From assembly GCA_002307035.1 (NCBI GenBank), contig DBTL01000146.1:28066-92065 (forward strand): 64,000 nt of DNA, given 5' to 3'. Positions 1 to 8,555 of the stretch are shown here, one piece after another; within the stretch, counting starts at the first letter, position 1, and the number at the start of each line of letters is the position of its first letter. Source of the DNA: Bacteroides sp. UBA1317. GTDB taxonomy: Bacteria; Bacteroidota; Bacteroidia; Bacteroidales; Bacteroidaceae. Made by a program: the position numbers and the translations under genes. The notes beneath the pieces were generated by a model. That model made no database searches. It was not told where the DNA came from and was given only the letters and a program-made list of their open reading frames with translations.

Positions 1-23
1 GGGTTCGAATCCCGCTCTCTCCG
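1..23 (+). tRNA. tRNA-Ser, 3' end only (window cuts the gene)
   Basis: The first bases hold a T-loop TTCGAAT (4-10) flanked by GGG and CCCGC. The 3' acceptor strand TCTCTCC (16-22) and a G discriminator (23) follow. A G at position 73 together with an implied 5' acceptor strand GGAGAGA fits tRNA-Ser best. The anticodon lies outside the window, so the isoacceptor cannot be named. The 3' CCA is not encoded, because the discriminator is followed by CAAAG; it would be added by a CCA-adding enzyme such as the one at 43259-44695. Confidence 0.8.
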
Positions 24-87
24 CAAAGAAAGTTTGCGATAGATAAGTAAATATAATATTAAATTAATTTAAAAAATTAGACACACA

Positions 88-894
88 ATGAAAAGATTAT
101 CTGTAATTATTGCCGTGATTGGAGTCATTGCATTTGGCTCAATTCAAATTGTTCAGGCACAAGATGCTCCTACAACAGAACAGACGACTACTCCTGCTGT
201 TGATCAGCCAGCCGCAGCTGCTGATGCAGCACCAGCTACAACTGCTGCAGAAGGTGGTATTCATAAGGAAATTAAAGTTAAGTTTATTGAAGGTTCTGCA
301 TTCTTCATGAGCTTTGTTGCTATTGCACTTGTTATTGGTTTGGCTTTCTGTATTGAAAGAGTTATTTATTTGAGCTTGGCTGAGGTAAACTCGAAGAAGT
401 TAATTATTGCTGTTGAGGCTGCTTTGGAAAAAGGAGATGTTGAGGCTGCAAAAGATGTTTGCCGCAATACAAGAGGGCCCATCGCATCGATTTTCTATCA
501 AGGTTTGCTGAGAGTTGATCAAGGAATTGATGTTGTTGAAAAATCTGTTGTATCTTACGGTGGCGTTCAAGCTGGCTATCTGGAAAAAGGATGCTCTTGG
601 ATTACATTATTTATTGCTATGGCTCCATCGTTAGGGTTCTTGGGAACAGTAATTGGTATGGTTCAAGCATTTGATAAAATCCAGCAGGTAGGTGATATCT
701 CTCCTACAGTTGTTGCCGGGGGTATGAAAGTGGCTTTGATTACTACAATCTTTGGTTTGATCGTTGCTTTGATTCTTCAGCTTTTCTATAATTATATTCT
801 TTCTAAAATTGAAGCTTTGACAAGTGACATGGAAGACTCTTCTATTACATTGCTTGATATGGTTATTAAATACAATTTGAAATATAAAAAGTAA
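88..894 (+). CDS. exbB: MotA/TolQ/ExbB proton channel family protein (ExbB)
   Basis: This is the inner-membrane proton-channel subunit that, with ExbD, harvests the proton motive force to drive TonB-dependent outer-membrane uptake. The 268-residue protein starts with a signal-like hydrophobic segment (5-24). A Pro/Ala/Thr-rich linker (26-57) follows, then membrane helices near 71-93, 172-195 and 208-235. The ExbB/TolQ core motif AMAPSLGFLGTVIGMVQAF lies at about 177-195. Twelve bases separate it from the next gene, and it heads a four-gene operon. The extended N-terminus is common in Bacteroidota ExbB. The family call is firm; the energised partner (TonB or another) is inferred. Confidence 0.93.
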   Translation: MKRLSVIIAVIGVIAFGSIQIVQAQDAPTTEQTTTPAVDQPAAAADAAPATTAAEGGIHKEIKVKFIEGSAFFMSFVAIALVIGLAFCIERVIYLSLAEVNSKKLIIAVEAALEKGDVEAAKDVCRNTRGPIASIFYQGLLRVDQGIDVVEKSVVSYGGVQAGYLEKGCSWITLFIAMAPSLGFLGTVIGMVQAFDKIQQVGDISPTVVAGGMKVALITTIFGLIVALILQLFYNYILSKIEALTSDMEDSSITLLDMVIKYNLKYKK

Positions 895-906
895 TTAACC
901 TGGGAT

Positions 907-1377
907 ATGAAAATTAAAATTCAAAAAATTTCAGGCTCGGTACTTTACGTAATACTTGCTATTTCGTTGGTTGTAGTAGGACTATTCTTCATTGGTGGAG
1001 AGGATCCTAATCCGTTGGTGCCGGATATGGCACAGCCTGTATATACTGACTCTTTGATTTACTTGATGTATATTCTACTAGGTGTTGCTATTATTATTAC
1101 ACTTATTGCAGCAATATATCAATTTGTAATGAACTTTATTCATTCTCCTAAAGATGCTATCAGATCTTTATCTGGTCTTGTTATCTTAATAGGGGTTTTG
1201 ATCGTTTCGTGGATTGTAGGTAGTGGTCAATCCTTAGATATGCCAGCATATGATGGTTCAGAGAATGTACCATTTTGGTTAAAGTTGACTGACATGTTCT
1301 TGTATACCATTTATATAATGATGGCTCTCCTAGTACTACTGATATTTGCTTTTGGAGTTGCTAAGAAATTAAAATAA
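907..1377 (+). CDS. Small integral membrane protein of the exbB-exbD operon
   Basis: I cannot assign this 156-residue protein to a characterised family. It has about four hydrophobic segments: near 12-31, 51-78, 90-107 and 130-153. There is no obvious catalytic motif, and it ends in a short basic tail (AKKLK). It sits between exbB and the two exbD genes with gaps of 12 and 16 bases, so co-transcription is very likely. A similar membrane protein often occupies this place in Bacteroides ExbBD clusters. A role as an accessory subunit of the channel complex is inference only. Confidence 0.8.
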   Translation: MKIKIQKISGSVLYVILAISLVVVGLFFIGGEDPNPLVPDMAQPVYTDSLIYLMYILLGVAIIITLIAAIYQFVMNFIHSPKDAIRSLSGLVILIGVLIVSWIVGSGQSLDMPAYDGSENVPFWLKLTDMFLYTIYIMMALLVLLIFAFGVAKKLK

Positions 1378-1393
1378 TAAAGAGAAGCATAAA

Positions 1394-1987
1394 ATGGCAA
1401 AAGAAAAAAGAGGTGTACCTGAGATAAACTCAAGTTCTACGGCGGATATTGCTTTCTTGTTGCTTATCTTCTTCTTGATTACAACATCTATGGATACTGA
1501 TAGAGGTTTAGCGAGACGTTTGCCTCCCCCTCCTGAAAAAGATCAGAAACAGGATGATGTGATTGTTAAGGAACGCAATGTACTCGTTGTCTATCTGAAC
1601 TTTCAAGATCAGTTGATGTGTGGGAAAGATTATATTGGCATAAAGCAATTGAGACAAAAGGCTAAAGATTTTATTGCTAATCCTTATAACGATGAATCAT
1701 TACCTGAAAAATATGCCAAAGATATACCTTTCTTTGGGAATGTGATGGTTACAGAAAAGCATGTGATTTCTTTGCAGAATGACCGTAACTCTAAATATCA
1801 GGCTTATATTGATGTTCAAAATGAGTTGGTAGCTGCCTATAATGAACTGAGAAATGAAAAGGCTCAAGAGAAATGGCAGAAGAATTATGTTGATCTGAGC
1901 GAAGAGCAACAAAAGGCGATTCGCGAGATCTATCCTCAGAAAATATCTGAGGCTGAACCTAAAAACTACGGAGGAGGTAAGAAGTAA
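1394..1987 (+). CDS. exbD: ExbD/TolR family biopolymer transport protein (first copy)
   Basis: ExbD/TolR proteins have one N-terminal membrane helix with an essential protonatable Asp and a periplasmic domain, and they work inside the ExbB channel. Here the helix is STADIAFLLLIFFLITTSM (about 15-33) with the Asp in place, followed by a Pro-rich stretch. At 197 residues it is longer than the usual 135-150. The extra length is a charged, probably helical, periplasmic region in the second half, ending in GGGKK. Its stop codon overlaps the next start by one base (TAATG), which suggests translational coupling. Confidence 0.9.
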   Translation: MAKEKRGVPEINSSSTADIAFLLLIFFLITTSMDTDRGLARRLPPPPEKDQKQDDVIVKERNVLVVYLNFQDQLMCGKDYIGIKQLRQKAKDFIANPYNDESLPEKYAKDIPFFGNVMVTEKHVISLQNDRNSKYQAYIDVQNELVAAYNELRNEKAQEKWQKNYVDLSEEQQKAIREIYPQKISEAEPKNYGGGKK

Positions 1988-2451
1988 TGGGAAAGTTTAA
2001 TAAAACAGGAAAACGTGGAATGCCTGCGTTAAATACTTCTTCTCTGCCTGATCTTATTTTTACTTTATTGTTTTTCTTCATGATTGTAACAACAATGCGT
2101 GAGGTTACTCTGAAAGTTGAATTTAAGGTGCCTACAGGTACTGAGTTAGAAAAGTTGGAAAAGAAGTCATTGGTTACTTTTATCTATGTGGGTAAACCTA
2201 CGGAAGAATTCAGAAGAAAACTTGGTTCTGAAAGCCGTATTCAGTTGAACGATAGTTATGCTGAGATTTCACAAATTCAAGATTATATAACGCAGGAGAG
2301 ATCTAGTATGAAAGAGCAAGATCAACCTTTTATGACAGTGTCCTTGAAGATTGATCAAGAAACAAAAATGGGTATCGTAACAGATATTAAACAAGCTCTC
2401 CGACAAGCTTATGCACTGAAAATTAACTATTCTGCGCAGCCGCGTCAGTAA
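1987..2451 (+). CDS. exbD: ExbD/TolR family biopolymer transport protein (second copy)
   Basis: This 154-residue ExbD/TolR protein has its single membrane helix at about 20-39 (LPDLIFTLLFFFMIVTTM), with the conserved Asp, followed by a short periplasmic domain. It differs clearly from the copy just upstream, so the operon may supply two different ExbD chains to one channel, or each may serve its own complex. The start overlaps the upstream stop codon. A strong hairpin terminator follows 20 bases after its stop, closing the operon. Confidence 0.9.
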   Translation: MGKFNKTGKRGMPALNTSSLPDLIFTLLFFFMIVTTMREVTLKVEFKVPTGTELEKLEKKSLVTFIYVGKPTEEFRRKLGSESRIQLNDSYAEISQIQDYITQERSSMKEQDQPFMTVSLKIDQETKMGIVTDIKQALRQAYALKINYSAQPRQ

Positions 2452-2470
2452 TCTGGTTAATATATTAAAT

Positions 2471-2509
2471 AAAAAGAAAGGCTATTCGATCAGGATAGCC
2501 TTTCTTTTT
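2471..2509. terminator. Bidirectional intrinsic terminator between exbD and the GNAT gene
   Basis: A perfect 15-bp stem (2471-2485 with 2495-2509) encloses a 9-base loop. The stem has A-rich and T-rich ends, so it can terminate transcripts from both the exbBD operon (+) and the converging acetyltransferase gene (-), whose stop codon it touches. Confidence 0.85.
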
Positions 2510-3041
2510 ATTTAATGCCGTATACTCGATGATAGATTATTTTTCGAACTTCAGTTGAATCAGTATTATGATCCGAATTTCCATATTTCATTAGATACAT
2601 GGGAATTGGAGAATCTTCTACTTTATAAGGTGGTTGACAATATTCTTTTTCCCACACTATGAAGCTTAATTCTTCGTAGAAATTGATTCTCCGTTTTGCA
2701 ATTTCTGTAGTAGGTCGTTCCACTTCCAGAACAACAGGGGTCTTTAATTCTGTGCATAGATAATTTAAAACCTTTTTCCCATGCCCCTCATTTCTTTTTT
2801 GGGAATCTATTGCAAAATGTTCGATGTAAGAGAAATGTTCGAAATTCCAATATGTGATGAATCCTATTGGAATATACTCATTCATAATAATGTTATTGTA
2901 GAAATTTGGGTCGTTGTCTGTGTATTTGCGGAGGATATCTAATTGTCTATACTCTTCTGGGGGAAATGATTCAATAAGAAGCTTTTCCATATAGCTGTAT
3001 TTTTCAATATCTTTCGTTTTTATACGGACTATTGTAACCAT
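2508..3041 (-). CDS. GNAT family N-acetyltransferase
   Basis: This is a predicted acetyl-CoA dependent N-acetyltransferase of about 177 residues. The acetyl-CoA binding region is visible as HFAIDSQKRNEGHGKKVLNY (about 97-116 from the chosen start), a variant of the R/Q-x-x-G-x-G/A motif. The substrate cannot be told. I chose the ATG at 3041, because the longer reading frame to 3116 would run 46 bases into the upstream peptidase gene and adds a Lys-rich, unconserved-looking leader. It lies 29 bases after the M64 peptidase and is probably co-transcribed with it. Confidence 0.85.
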   Translation of the reverse strand: MVTIVRIKTKDIEKYSYMEKLLIESFPPEEYRQLDILRKYTDNDPNFYNNIIMNEYIPIGFITYWNFEHFSYIEHFAIDSQKRNEGHGKKVLNYLCTELKTPVVLEVERPTTEIAKRRINFYEELSFIVWEKEYCQPPYKVEDSPIPMYLMKYGNSDHNTDSTEVRKIIYHRVYGIK

Positions 3042-3070
3042 TTTTTTTGTTTTTTTTGTGAAATGTTTGT

Positions 3071-4348
3071 TTATTCTGTGTAGAATTGTATGATCCTCTG
3101 TATAGCTCGCTGGCAAACCGGGCAGAAATTAGCATACTCATTGGTGCGCATGCGGCAGTTATAGGCAGGGCGATAAATTCCTTTTGCAGAATATCCTCCT
3201 CCTTCGTAAACTCCAATGGGGTATTTCTCCTTTTCTGAGAGAGGAGTTGGAATTGGGGTCTTCTTCTTTAGCATATCTTCCCATTTAGAAGCGAAATTTA
3301 TTCGAGTACTGATATTAGGCTCCCAAGGCTCTACATCGAGCGGATAGGTATCATTCATTAAATCTTCGTCATAGAAATACTCGTCGGCTAATCCTCCAAA
3401 ACTATGTCCAAATTCATGAACGACTACCGGACGGAACATTTTGTGATGAGCAGTCGTTAACGTAAAGGCATTGTAAATTCCTCCTCCACCATATTGATCT
3501 GTATTTGCTAATATTATAATATGTTCGTAGGGAACTCCGGCTAATGCATCATGTATTGCCTTGATATGATTGGTGGTTAAGTATCTATCAGAGTAAAATG
3601 TATCAAAGTGAGATTCGAAAGCTGTATTCTTCCATTGTTTCAATTTGGGTGCACTCACACCGCTGTCCACAGAGGGGCTGGCCACAGCTACAACATTAAA
3701 TTTATTCTTCATTGCTTTAAATGGTTCGTGAGCAAAAAGACTTTCGCATGCTATTGTTGCATCTTGATAAAAGAGATCCATTTCTGAACGACTGTATCCT
3801 TCGGCTAATATAGCTATGTCTATGCATTCTTGTTCATTTCCGCTTTTGATAATATATTTATGGGGAGTTATGTGAGATAACCCTTTTTCTTTAATTAATA
3901 TATCGTTAGGGTCCACAATGTGTATCATTGAAGTTGTTACGTTATGATGAGTGTCGCATAATGCGATTTCTATCTCTACACTATGCAGAGGAAAAGGAAG
4001 TATGAATGTATTTTCGAATCCTCGAGACGTTGTTTTGGCTTCGTCAGTAGATAGCCATTCTTGAAATAATGAGGAGAAGGATGTTCTATAGATGCATTCT
4101 TTGCTTTTTAAATCCCTCATTGTGATTTGGCCATTTCCGAGTAGTGGTAATTGAGATAAATGGTGTTGTCTGCCTGCCCAGGAGGGTAATTGTGATAATT
4201 CGTCTAAAGAGATGCTTTGGGTGGCGGCGTTTCCGGTAAATATGTAATCGACCCGGAGGCTTTTATTCGTGAAATAATCAGCGAAATTTTGGGCATTAAC
4301 GAAAGGTACAGAGAATAGTAATACGATAATTGTTGCTATCAGTTTCAT
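3071..4348 (-). CDS. Secreted M64 family metallopeptidase (IgA peptidase M64-like)
   Basis: This is a predicted exported zinc peptidase of 425 residues. A signal peptide (1-19, ending VNAQ) is followed by an M64 N-terminal domain and then the catalytic domain. The zinc motif HEFGHSFGGLADEY starts at residue 311, with HExxH at 311-315. A Cys pair CPVC near the C-terminus (409-412) could form a disulfide. The founding M64 enzyme is the Clostridium ramosum IgA protease, but most Bacteroides members have no proven substrate, so IgA cleavage should not be assumed. A -7 box, TATCTTTG, lies just upstream at 4375-4382. Confidence 0.9.
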   Translation of the reverse strand: MKLIATIIVLLFSVPFVNAQNFADYFTNKSLRVDYIFTGNAATQSISLDELSQLPSWAGRQHHLSQLPLLGNGQITMRDLKSKECIYRTSFSSLFQEWLSTDEAKTTSRGFENTFILPFPLHSVEIEIALCDTHHNVTTSMIHIVDPNDILIKEKGLSHITPHKYIIKSGNEQECIDIAILAEGYSRSEMDLFYQDATIACESLFAHEPFKAMKNKFNVVAVASPSVDSGVSAPKLKQWKNTAFESHFDTFYSDRYLTTNHIKAIHDALAGVPYEHIIILANTDQYGGGGIYNAFTLTTAHHKMFRPVVVHEFGHSFGGLADEYFYDEDLMNDTYPLDVEPWEPNISTRINFASKWEDMLKKKTPIPTPLSEKEKYPIGVYEGGGYSAKGIYRPAYNCRMRTNEYANFCPVCQRAIQRIIQFYTE

Positions 4349-4374
4349 CTTTATATAGGCGATTAATGTTCTTG

Positions 4375-4382
4375 CAAAGATA
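4375..4382 (-). promoter_or_regulatory. Bacteroides-type -7 box for the M64 peptidase gene
   Basis: The reverse strand reads TATCTTTG, matching the Bacteroides TAnnTTTG consensus, 27 bases before the start codon. No good TTG at -33 is visible. Confidence 0.45.
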
Positions 4383-4499
4383 AATATAATATTGATTTGT
4401 GGTGGTGCATAATACCCGAGATTTTATGCATTGTATTGAATTATTCCGTTTTAGCAAATAAAAGTAATAGATTGTATTATTTATTGCTGGAAAATTGAT

Positions 4500-4507
4500 T
4501 AACTTTG
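4500..4507 (+). promoter_or_regulatory. Bacteroides-type -7 box for the Lrp gene
   Basis: TAACTTTG matches TAnnTTTG and lies about 60 bases before the start of the regulator gene. The -33 element is weak. Confidence 0.45.
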
Positions 4508-4566
4508 CATATTCATTGCGAAAAAATGCAATGCGTTTTTATATTCACTTATATAACTTGATTTAA

Positions 4567-5043
4567 ATGGGACATCATCAATTGGACTCTTTGGATGAAC
4601 AGATTCTAAAATTGATTGCCGGGAATGCTCGTATTCCTTTTTTGGAAGTTGCTAGAGCTTGTAATGTATCTGGTGCAGCAATTCACCAGCGCATACAGAA
4701 ACTGACTAATTTGGGTATACTGAAAGGCTCGGAATACGTTATCGATCCGGAGAAGATCGGTTATGAAACATGTGCTTACATTGGACTTTACTTAAAAGAT
4801 CCTGAATCATTTGATTCCGTAACGAAAGCGCTTGAGAATATACCAGAGGTGGTTGAATGCCATTTTACTACAGGGCAATATGACATGTTTATTAAGATCT
4901 ATGCGAAGAACAACCATCACTTATTGAGTATTATACATGATAAATTGCAACCATTAGGATTGGCGCGCACTGAAACACTCGTTTCTTTTCATGAAGCAAT
5001 TAAAAGGCAAATGCCTATTATGGTTGATTTGGAAGAGGATTGA
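4567..5043 (+). CDS. Lrp/AsnC family transcriptional regulator
   Basis: This 158-residue protein has the Lrp/AsnC layout. An N-terminal winged helix-turn-helix (about 9-57, with the helix-turn-helix in EVARACNVSGAAIHQRIQKL) is followed by an effector-binding RAM/AsnC domain (about 65-150). Such proteins sense amino acids and regulate amino-acid metabolism genes, often including their own. It is monocistronic and converges on folA with one intervening base. The effector and regulon cannot be read from the sequence. Confidence 0.93.
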   Translation: MGHHQLDSLDEQILKLIAGNARIPFLEVARACNVSGAAIHQRIQKLTNLGILKGSEYVIDPEKIGYETCAYIGLYLKDPESFDSVTKALENIPEVVECHFTTGQYDMFIKIYAKNNHHLLSIIHDKLQPLGLARTETLVSFHEAIKRQMPIMVDLEED

Positions 5044-5044
5044 T

Positions 5045-5539
5045 TTATCTTCTGATATAGTTCACGAAAGAATATGGGCAGAGATGTTTTTCATCCACAG
5101 GATGATTTTCTCTGCTTTTTTCATGCCATATATCAGGGTCTATTATAGGGAAAAAGGCATCTGCTTCATTTGCTTCATCCTCGATTTGTGTGATGTATAG
5201 TTCATCGGATAGAGGCAAGGCTTGTCGGTAGATACTTTCTCCACCTATAATATAAATGTCTTTATCGTCATTACTGTTTTTTATTGCCGCTTCCAGTGAT
5301 GGAAATACTTCTGCATTCGTATATTGAAGTGTCGGGTTAGAAGAGATGACGATGTTTCTTCTATTGGGAAGAGCTCCATTGGGGAGTGATTCAAAAGTCT
5401 TTCGTCCCATAATAATCGTATTTCCCGTAGTTAATGCCTTGAAATGTTTCAGGTCATTGGGCAGCCAGAATAACAGTTTGTTTTGAAATCCGATGGCCAA
5501 TTTACGATCTACAGCTACTATGATTGCTATTTTACTCAT
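5045..5539 (-). CDS. folA: Dihydrofolate reductase
   Basis: This enzyme reduces dihydrofolate to tetrahydrofolate with NADPH, regenerating the folate oxidised by thymidylate synthase encoded just upstream. The 164-residue protein begins SKIAIIVAVDRKLAIG. It carries the active-site acidic residue in WLPNDLKHFK, the NADPH-binding segment TIIMGRKTFESLP, and IYIIGGESIYRQALP near residue 100. I start it at 5539; the longer reading to 5572 would overlap thyA. The thyA-folA pair is a classic two-gene operon with a 10-base gap. Confidence 0.95.
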   Translation of the reverse strand: MSKIAIIVAVDRKLAIGFQNKLLFWLPNDLKHFKALTTGNTIIMGRKTFESLPNGALPNRRNIVISSNPTLQYTNAEVFPSLEAAIKNSNDDKDIYIIGGESIYRQALPLSDELYITQIEDEANEADAFFPIIDPDIWHEKSRENHPVDEKHLCPYSFVNYIRR

Positions 5540-5549
5540 AAGATAAGGC

Positions 5550-6344
5550 TTAAATAGATACTTTCCCGGCAATATGCGGATGCGGATTATAATTGATTAA
5601 CTCAAAGTCTTCGTAATTAAACTCAAAGATGTTTTTTATCTCCGGGTTAATTGCCATCTGTGGGAGTGAGCGTGGTTCACGGGTTAACTGTAACTTTACT
5701 TGTTCCAAATGATTCAGGTAGATGTGAGCATCTCCTAATGTATGTACAAAATCTCCTGCTTCTAATCCGGTTACCTGGGCCATCATCTGGAGCAATAAAG
5801 CGTAAGAAGCTATGTTGAATGGCACACCCAGAAAAATATCCGCACTACGCTGGTAAAGTTGCATACTCAATCGGCCATTAGCCACATAAAATTGGAAGAG
5901 TATATGGCATGGAGGGAGATTCATCTTGTTTAGATCAGCCACATTCCAAGCACTCACAATCATGCGACGAGAATCCGGATTGTTTTTGATTGTGTTTACA
6001 ATTTCTGTTATCTGATCAATGTTTCCTCCTTCGTAGTCTGGCCAGGAACGCCATTGATGACCATAAATATGTCCTAAGTCACCATTCTCATCAGCCCATT
6101 CATTCCAGATACGGACACCGTTCTCTTGCAGATACTGTATGTTCGTATCTCCTTTCAGGAACCATAGAAGTTCGTGTATGATTGATTTCAGGTGAAGTTT
6201 TTTAGTCGTGAGGCAGGGAAATCCTTCACTAAGATTAAAGCGCATTTGATGGCCGAAGACACTAATAGTTCCGGTTCCGGTGCGGTCGTCCTTTTTTACT
6301 CCTTCTTTCAGTACCCTGTCGAGTAGCTCCAGATATTGTTTCAT
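5550..6344 (-). CDS. thyA: Thymidylate synthase
   Basis: This enzyme makes dTMP from dUMP using methylenetetrahydrofolate. The 264-residue length equals that of the Escherichia coli enzyme. The catalytic Cys is in [11 protein letters not shown]. The dUMP-binding segment [20 protein letters not shown] follows, then [13 protein letters not shown] short gap links it to folA downstream in the same operon. Nothing unusual is seen. Confidence 0.97.
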   Translation of the reverse strand: MKQYLELLDRVLKEGVKKDDRTGTGTISVFGHQMRFNLSEGFPCLTTKKLHLKSIIHELLWFLKGDTNIQYLQENGVRIWNEWADENGDLGHIYGHQWRSWPDYEGGNIDQITEIVNTIKNNPDSRRMIVSAWNVADLNKMNLPPCHILFQFYVANGRLSMQLYQRSADIFLGVPFNIASYALLLQMMAQVTGLEAGDFVHTLGDAHIYLNHLEQVKLQLTREPRSLPQMAINPEIKNIFEFNYEDFELINYNPHPHIAGKVSI

Positions 6345-6410
6345 GCTTTATGTTTCGTTAGGTTTGATTGCAAATGTACGTAGAAAGTTTTGTTTTTCTT
6401 TTAAAGCCCT

Positions 6411-7664
6411 TTATATAAATGGGGTAAATAAGTTGGCAAACCAGCCAACTACTTTTTTCCACTTAGAGCGTTGTTTCCATCTTTGGGGAGTTAGTAAGGT
6501 ACTGTTACTTTTGTCTGCTTCAAAAAGATCACTTAATTCTTTTGTAGTCCTTTTGTCGAAAATGAATGCATTTGTTTCATAGTCATAGCGCAGGCTTCGA
6601 CTATTTAGGTTAGCCGAACCGACAGTACAGAACAGGCTATCGATCATCATTGTTTTTGAATGGTGAAATCCTCCATTGAACATATATATATTTGCCCCTC
6701 TTTCCATTAATTTGTGAGCGAGATAAAAAGAAGCTTCAGGAGTGAAAGGAATATCTGATTTTGATGAAATCATAATTTCAACTTTGACTCCACGGTCGAT
6801 TGCTTCTTTTAGAGCTTCTCTTATCGAGTGGGTAGGGATGAAGTAAGGATTCACAATCTGTATCGATTTTTGCGCAGCTCTGATCGATTTTGCATACGTT
6901 CGGCGAAGTTCTTCAGGCGTTTCCTTGGGAGCTCTGTCTACAATTGCGACTTCTTCATTAAAATCATCCGTTTTTTCAATTCTGTCAGGGTAGTATATTT
7001 TTCCACTAATCTTCTGTTTTGCTAGTTTGTTCCAGGTTCCCAAAAAAATATCTTGTATATACTTCACAGCATCTCCCTCAATTCGAATGTGCATGTCTCT
7101 CCATGCACCTATTTTGGGTAGCCCTTTGATATAATAATCAGCTATGTTCATTCCTCCTAAATAGGCTGTTTTACCATCGATTACGGCAATTTTGCGATGG
7201 TCGCGATGAAATGCGTGATTGATATATGGGAATCTAAAAGGATCGAATTTATATATTTCTATACCATTTTGGCGGATGGAATCCAAGTGCTCTTTTTTTA
7301 AAGGACGATTGTTAGACCAATTTCCGAAGGCATCGAAGAGTATACGAACCTCAACTCCCTGTTTAGCTTTAACAGCTAATAAATCAAAAAGGGTATTGGC
7401 TATTGAATCGTTGCGAAAATTGAAGTATTCCAGATGGATATGGTGCTTTGCTTTTTTAATTTCAGCAAAGAGGTCTATAAATTTTTCTTTCCCACTTTTT
7501 AGTAGCTTGGTGTGGTTTTCTTTGGTTATTGGAATATGTAAATCTTCTAAAAAACGAATAACAATAGAATCACTTTTTTGCGCACACACATTTACGGAAA
7601 CTGTTATGAGCAGAATCGTAAAAATGAAAATTCTTAATTTAAAAGTAATTCCAGAACTTATCAA
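6411..7664 (-). CDS. Phospholipase D-like / cardiolipin synthase-like protein
   Basis: This is a phospholipase D superfamily protein with two HxKxxxxD motifs: HRKIAVID in the first half and HSKTMMID in the second. Each is followed by the expected G-rich strand (YLGGMN and GSANLNSRS). The family includes cardiolipin synthases, which condense two phosphatidylglycerols. At 417 residues it lacks the usual pair of N-terminal membrane helices and instead has one signal-peptide-like segment (about 8-28, ending VCAQ). Export to the periplasm and a role other than cardiolipin synthesis are therefore possible. Confidence 0.85.
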   Translation of the reverse strand: MISSGITFKLRIFIFTILLITVSVNVCAQKSDSIVIRFLEDLHIPITKENHTKLLKSGKEKFIDLFAEIKKAKHHIHLEYFNFRNDSIANTLFDLLAVKAKQGVEVRILFDAFGNWSNNRPLKKEHLDSIRQNGIEIYKFDPFRFPYINHAFHRDHRKIAVIDGKTAYLGGMNIADYYIKGLPKIGAWRDMHIRIEGDAVKYIQDIFLGTWNKLAKQKISGKIYYPDRIEKTDDFNEEVAIVDRAPKETPEELRRTYAKSIRAAQKSIQIVNPYFIPTHSIREALKEAIDRGVKVEIMISSKSDIPFTPEASFYLAHKLMERGANIYMFNGGFHHSKTMMIDSLFCTVGSANLNSRSLRYDYETNAFIFDKRTTKELSDLFEADKSNSTLLTPQRWKQRSKWKKVVGWFANLFTPFI

Positions 7665-7696
7665 AATAAATAATGTGCCTTAGTTATAATTGTACC

Positions 7697-8023
7697 TTAA
7701 GCCATTGAGCAAACTTTGCGGAGACATAAAACCACAAGTACTACTACTGCTATTAACAATGATTTCAGATCAATATTTTCGATACCGTTTTGCATAATTG
7801 AGATGAAAATTTCTCGCAATGCACCAGCTATTGCCTGCAAGCCATTTAATGTTATAAATAAGACTAATGCAATGGTCGTACAGAATGACACCCAAAGATT
7901 AGACAAATGTTTGCTATAGCTTGGCAGGCTGCGCATTACTCGGCGACTAAACCCATTATCTTCTATTTCTTGTTTTTGTTCGTTGAAGAACTGCTTCAAC
8001 AGTTTATCATTAGTTTCCATCAT
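7697..8023 (-). CDS. DUF5056 family small membrane protein
   Basis: This 108-residue protein has a polar N-terminal 40 residues (FNEQKQEIEDNGFSRRVMRSLP) and two hydrophobic segments (about 46-68 and 87-101). The N-terminal pattern matches the Bacteroides DUF5056 family, which sits next to ECF sigma factors. Its start overlaps the end of the sigma factor gene by 14 bases, so the two are translationally coupled. A membrane anti-sigma or signalling role is a reasonable inference from position and topology, but no known anti-sigma domain is visible. Confidence 0.8.
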   Translation of the reverse strand: MMETNDKLLKQFFNEQKQEIEDNGFSRRVMRSLPSYSKHLSNLWVSFCTTIALVLFITLNGLQAIAGALREIFISIMQNGIENIDLKSLLIAVVVLVVLCLRKVCSMA

Positions 8024-8555
8024 AACCGTTTTGTTTTAAGTATGTTGCTAACTTATCTTTGCCTCTGGATAAGTGAGATTTCACTGTTCCTGCCGGGCAA
8101 CCTATAATTCCTGCAATCTTATCAATACTAACATCTTCCATGTAGAATAGAGTGATGCAGGTTCGTTCTATTTCCTTCAGCATTTTAAGCGATTGGTAGA
8201 TATCCATTTTTTCCCCTACGTTCTCTTGCTCTGTGCTCCATGCTGCGTCTATTTCTTTAGCTTCCAGGTCGGTCGTCTCCTTTCGACTGCGAATATAGTC
8301 ATAAAAAACATTATATGCAACACGATATAGCCAAGTAGAGAAACTAGAGAGGTTCTTAAATGAGGCGATATTAGTATATGCCTTTACAAATGTATCTTGC
8401 GCCAAATCATCACTTAACTCACCGTCTCCACAAGTTAGGTTCAGAAAGAATCGTCTGATAGGCGATTGGTATTTCTTTACTAACTCGTCAAAGGCCCTGG
8501 TATTTTTAAATACCACGACCTGTGCTACTAACGATATGTCGTTAAGTTGACTCAT
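8010..8555 (-). CDS. ECF-type RNA polymerase sigma factor (sigma-70 family)
   Basis: This is an extracytoplasmic-function sigma factor of 181 residues. Region 2 is recognisable near 20-90 (FDELVKKYQSPIRRFF, DDLAQDTFVKAYTNI, STWLYRVAYNVFYDYIRSR). Region 4 follows near 125-175 (IERTCITLFYMEDVSIDKIA, GCPAGTVKSHLSRGKDKL). It overlaps its upstream neighbour by four bases (ATGA) and its downstream neighbour by 14. The three genes therefore form one tightly coupled unit, with membrane proteins on both sides. The target promoters are unknown. Confidence 0.93.
   Translation of the reverse strand: MSQLNDISLVAQVVVFKNTRAFDELVKKYQSPIRRFFLNLTCGDGELSDDLAQDTFVKAYTNIASFKNLSSFSTWLYRVAYNVFYDYIRSRKETTDLEAKEIDAAWSTEQENVGEKMDIYQSLKMLKEIERTCITLFYMEDVSIDKIAGIIGCPAGTVKSHLSRGKDKLATYLKQNGYDGN

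Noticed and set aside
3042..3116. Upstream start for the GNAT protein
   Set aside because: It would overlap the M64 peptidase gene by 46 bases and adds an unlikely Lys/His-rich leader.
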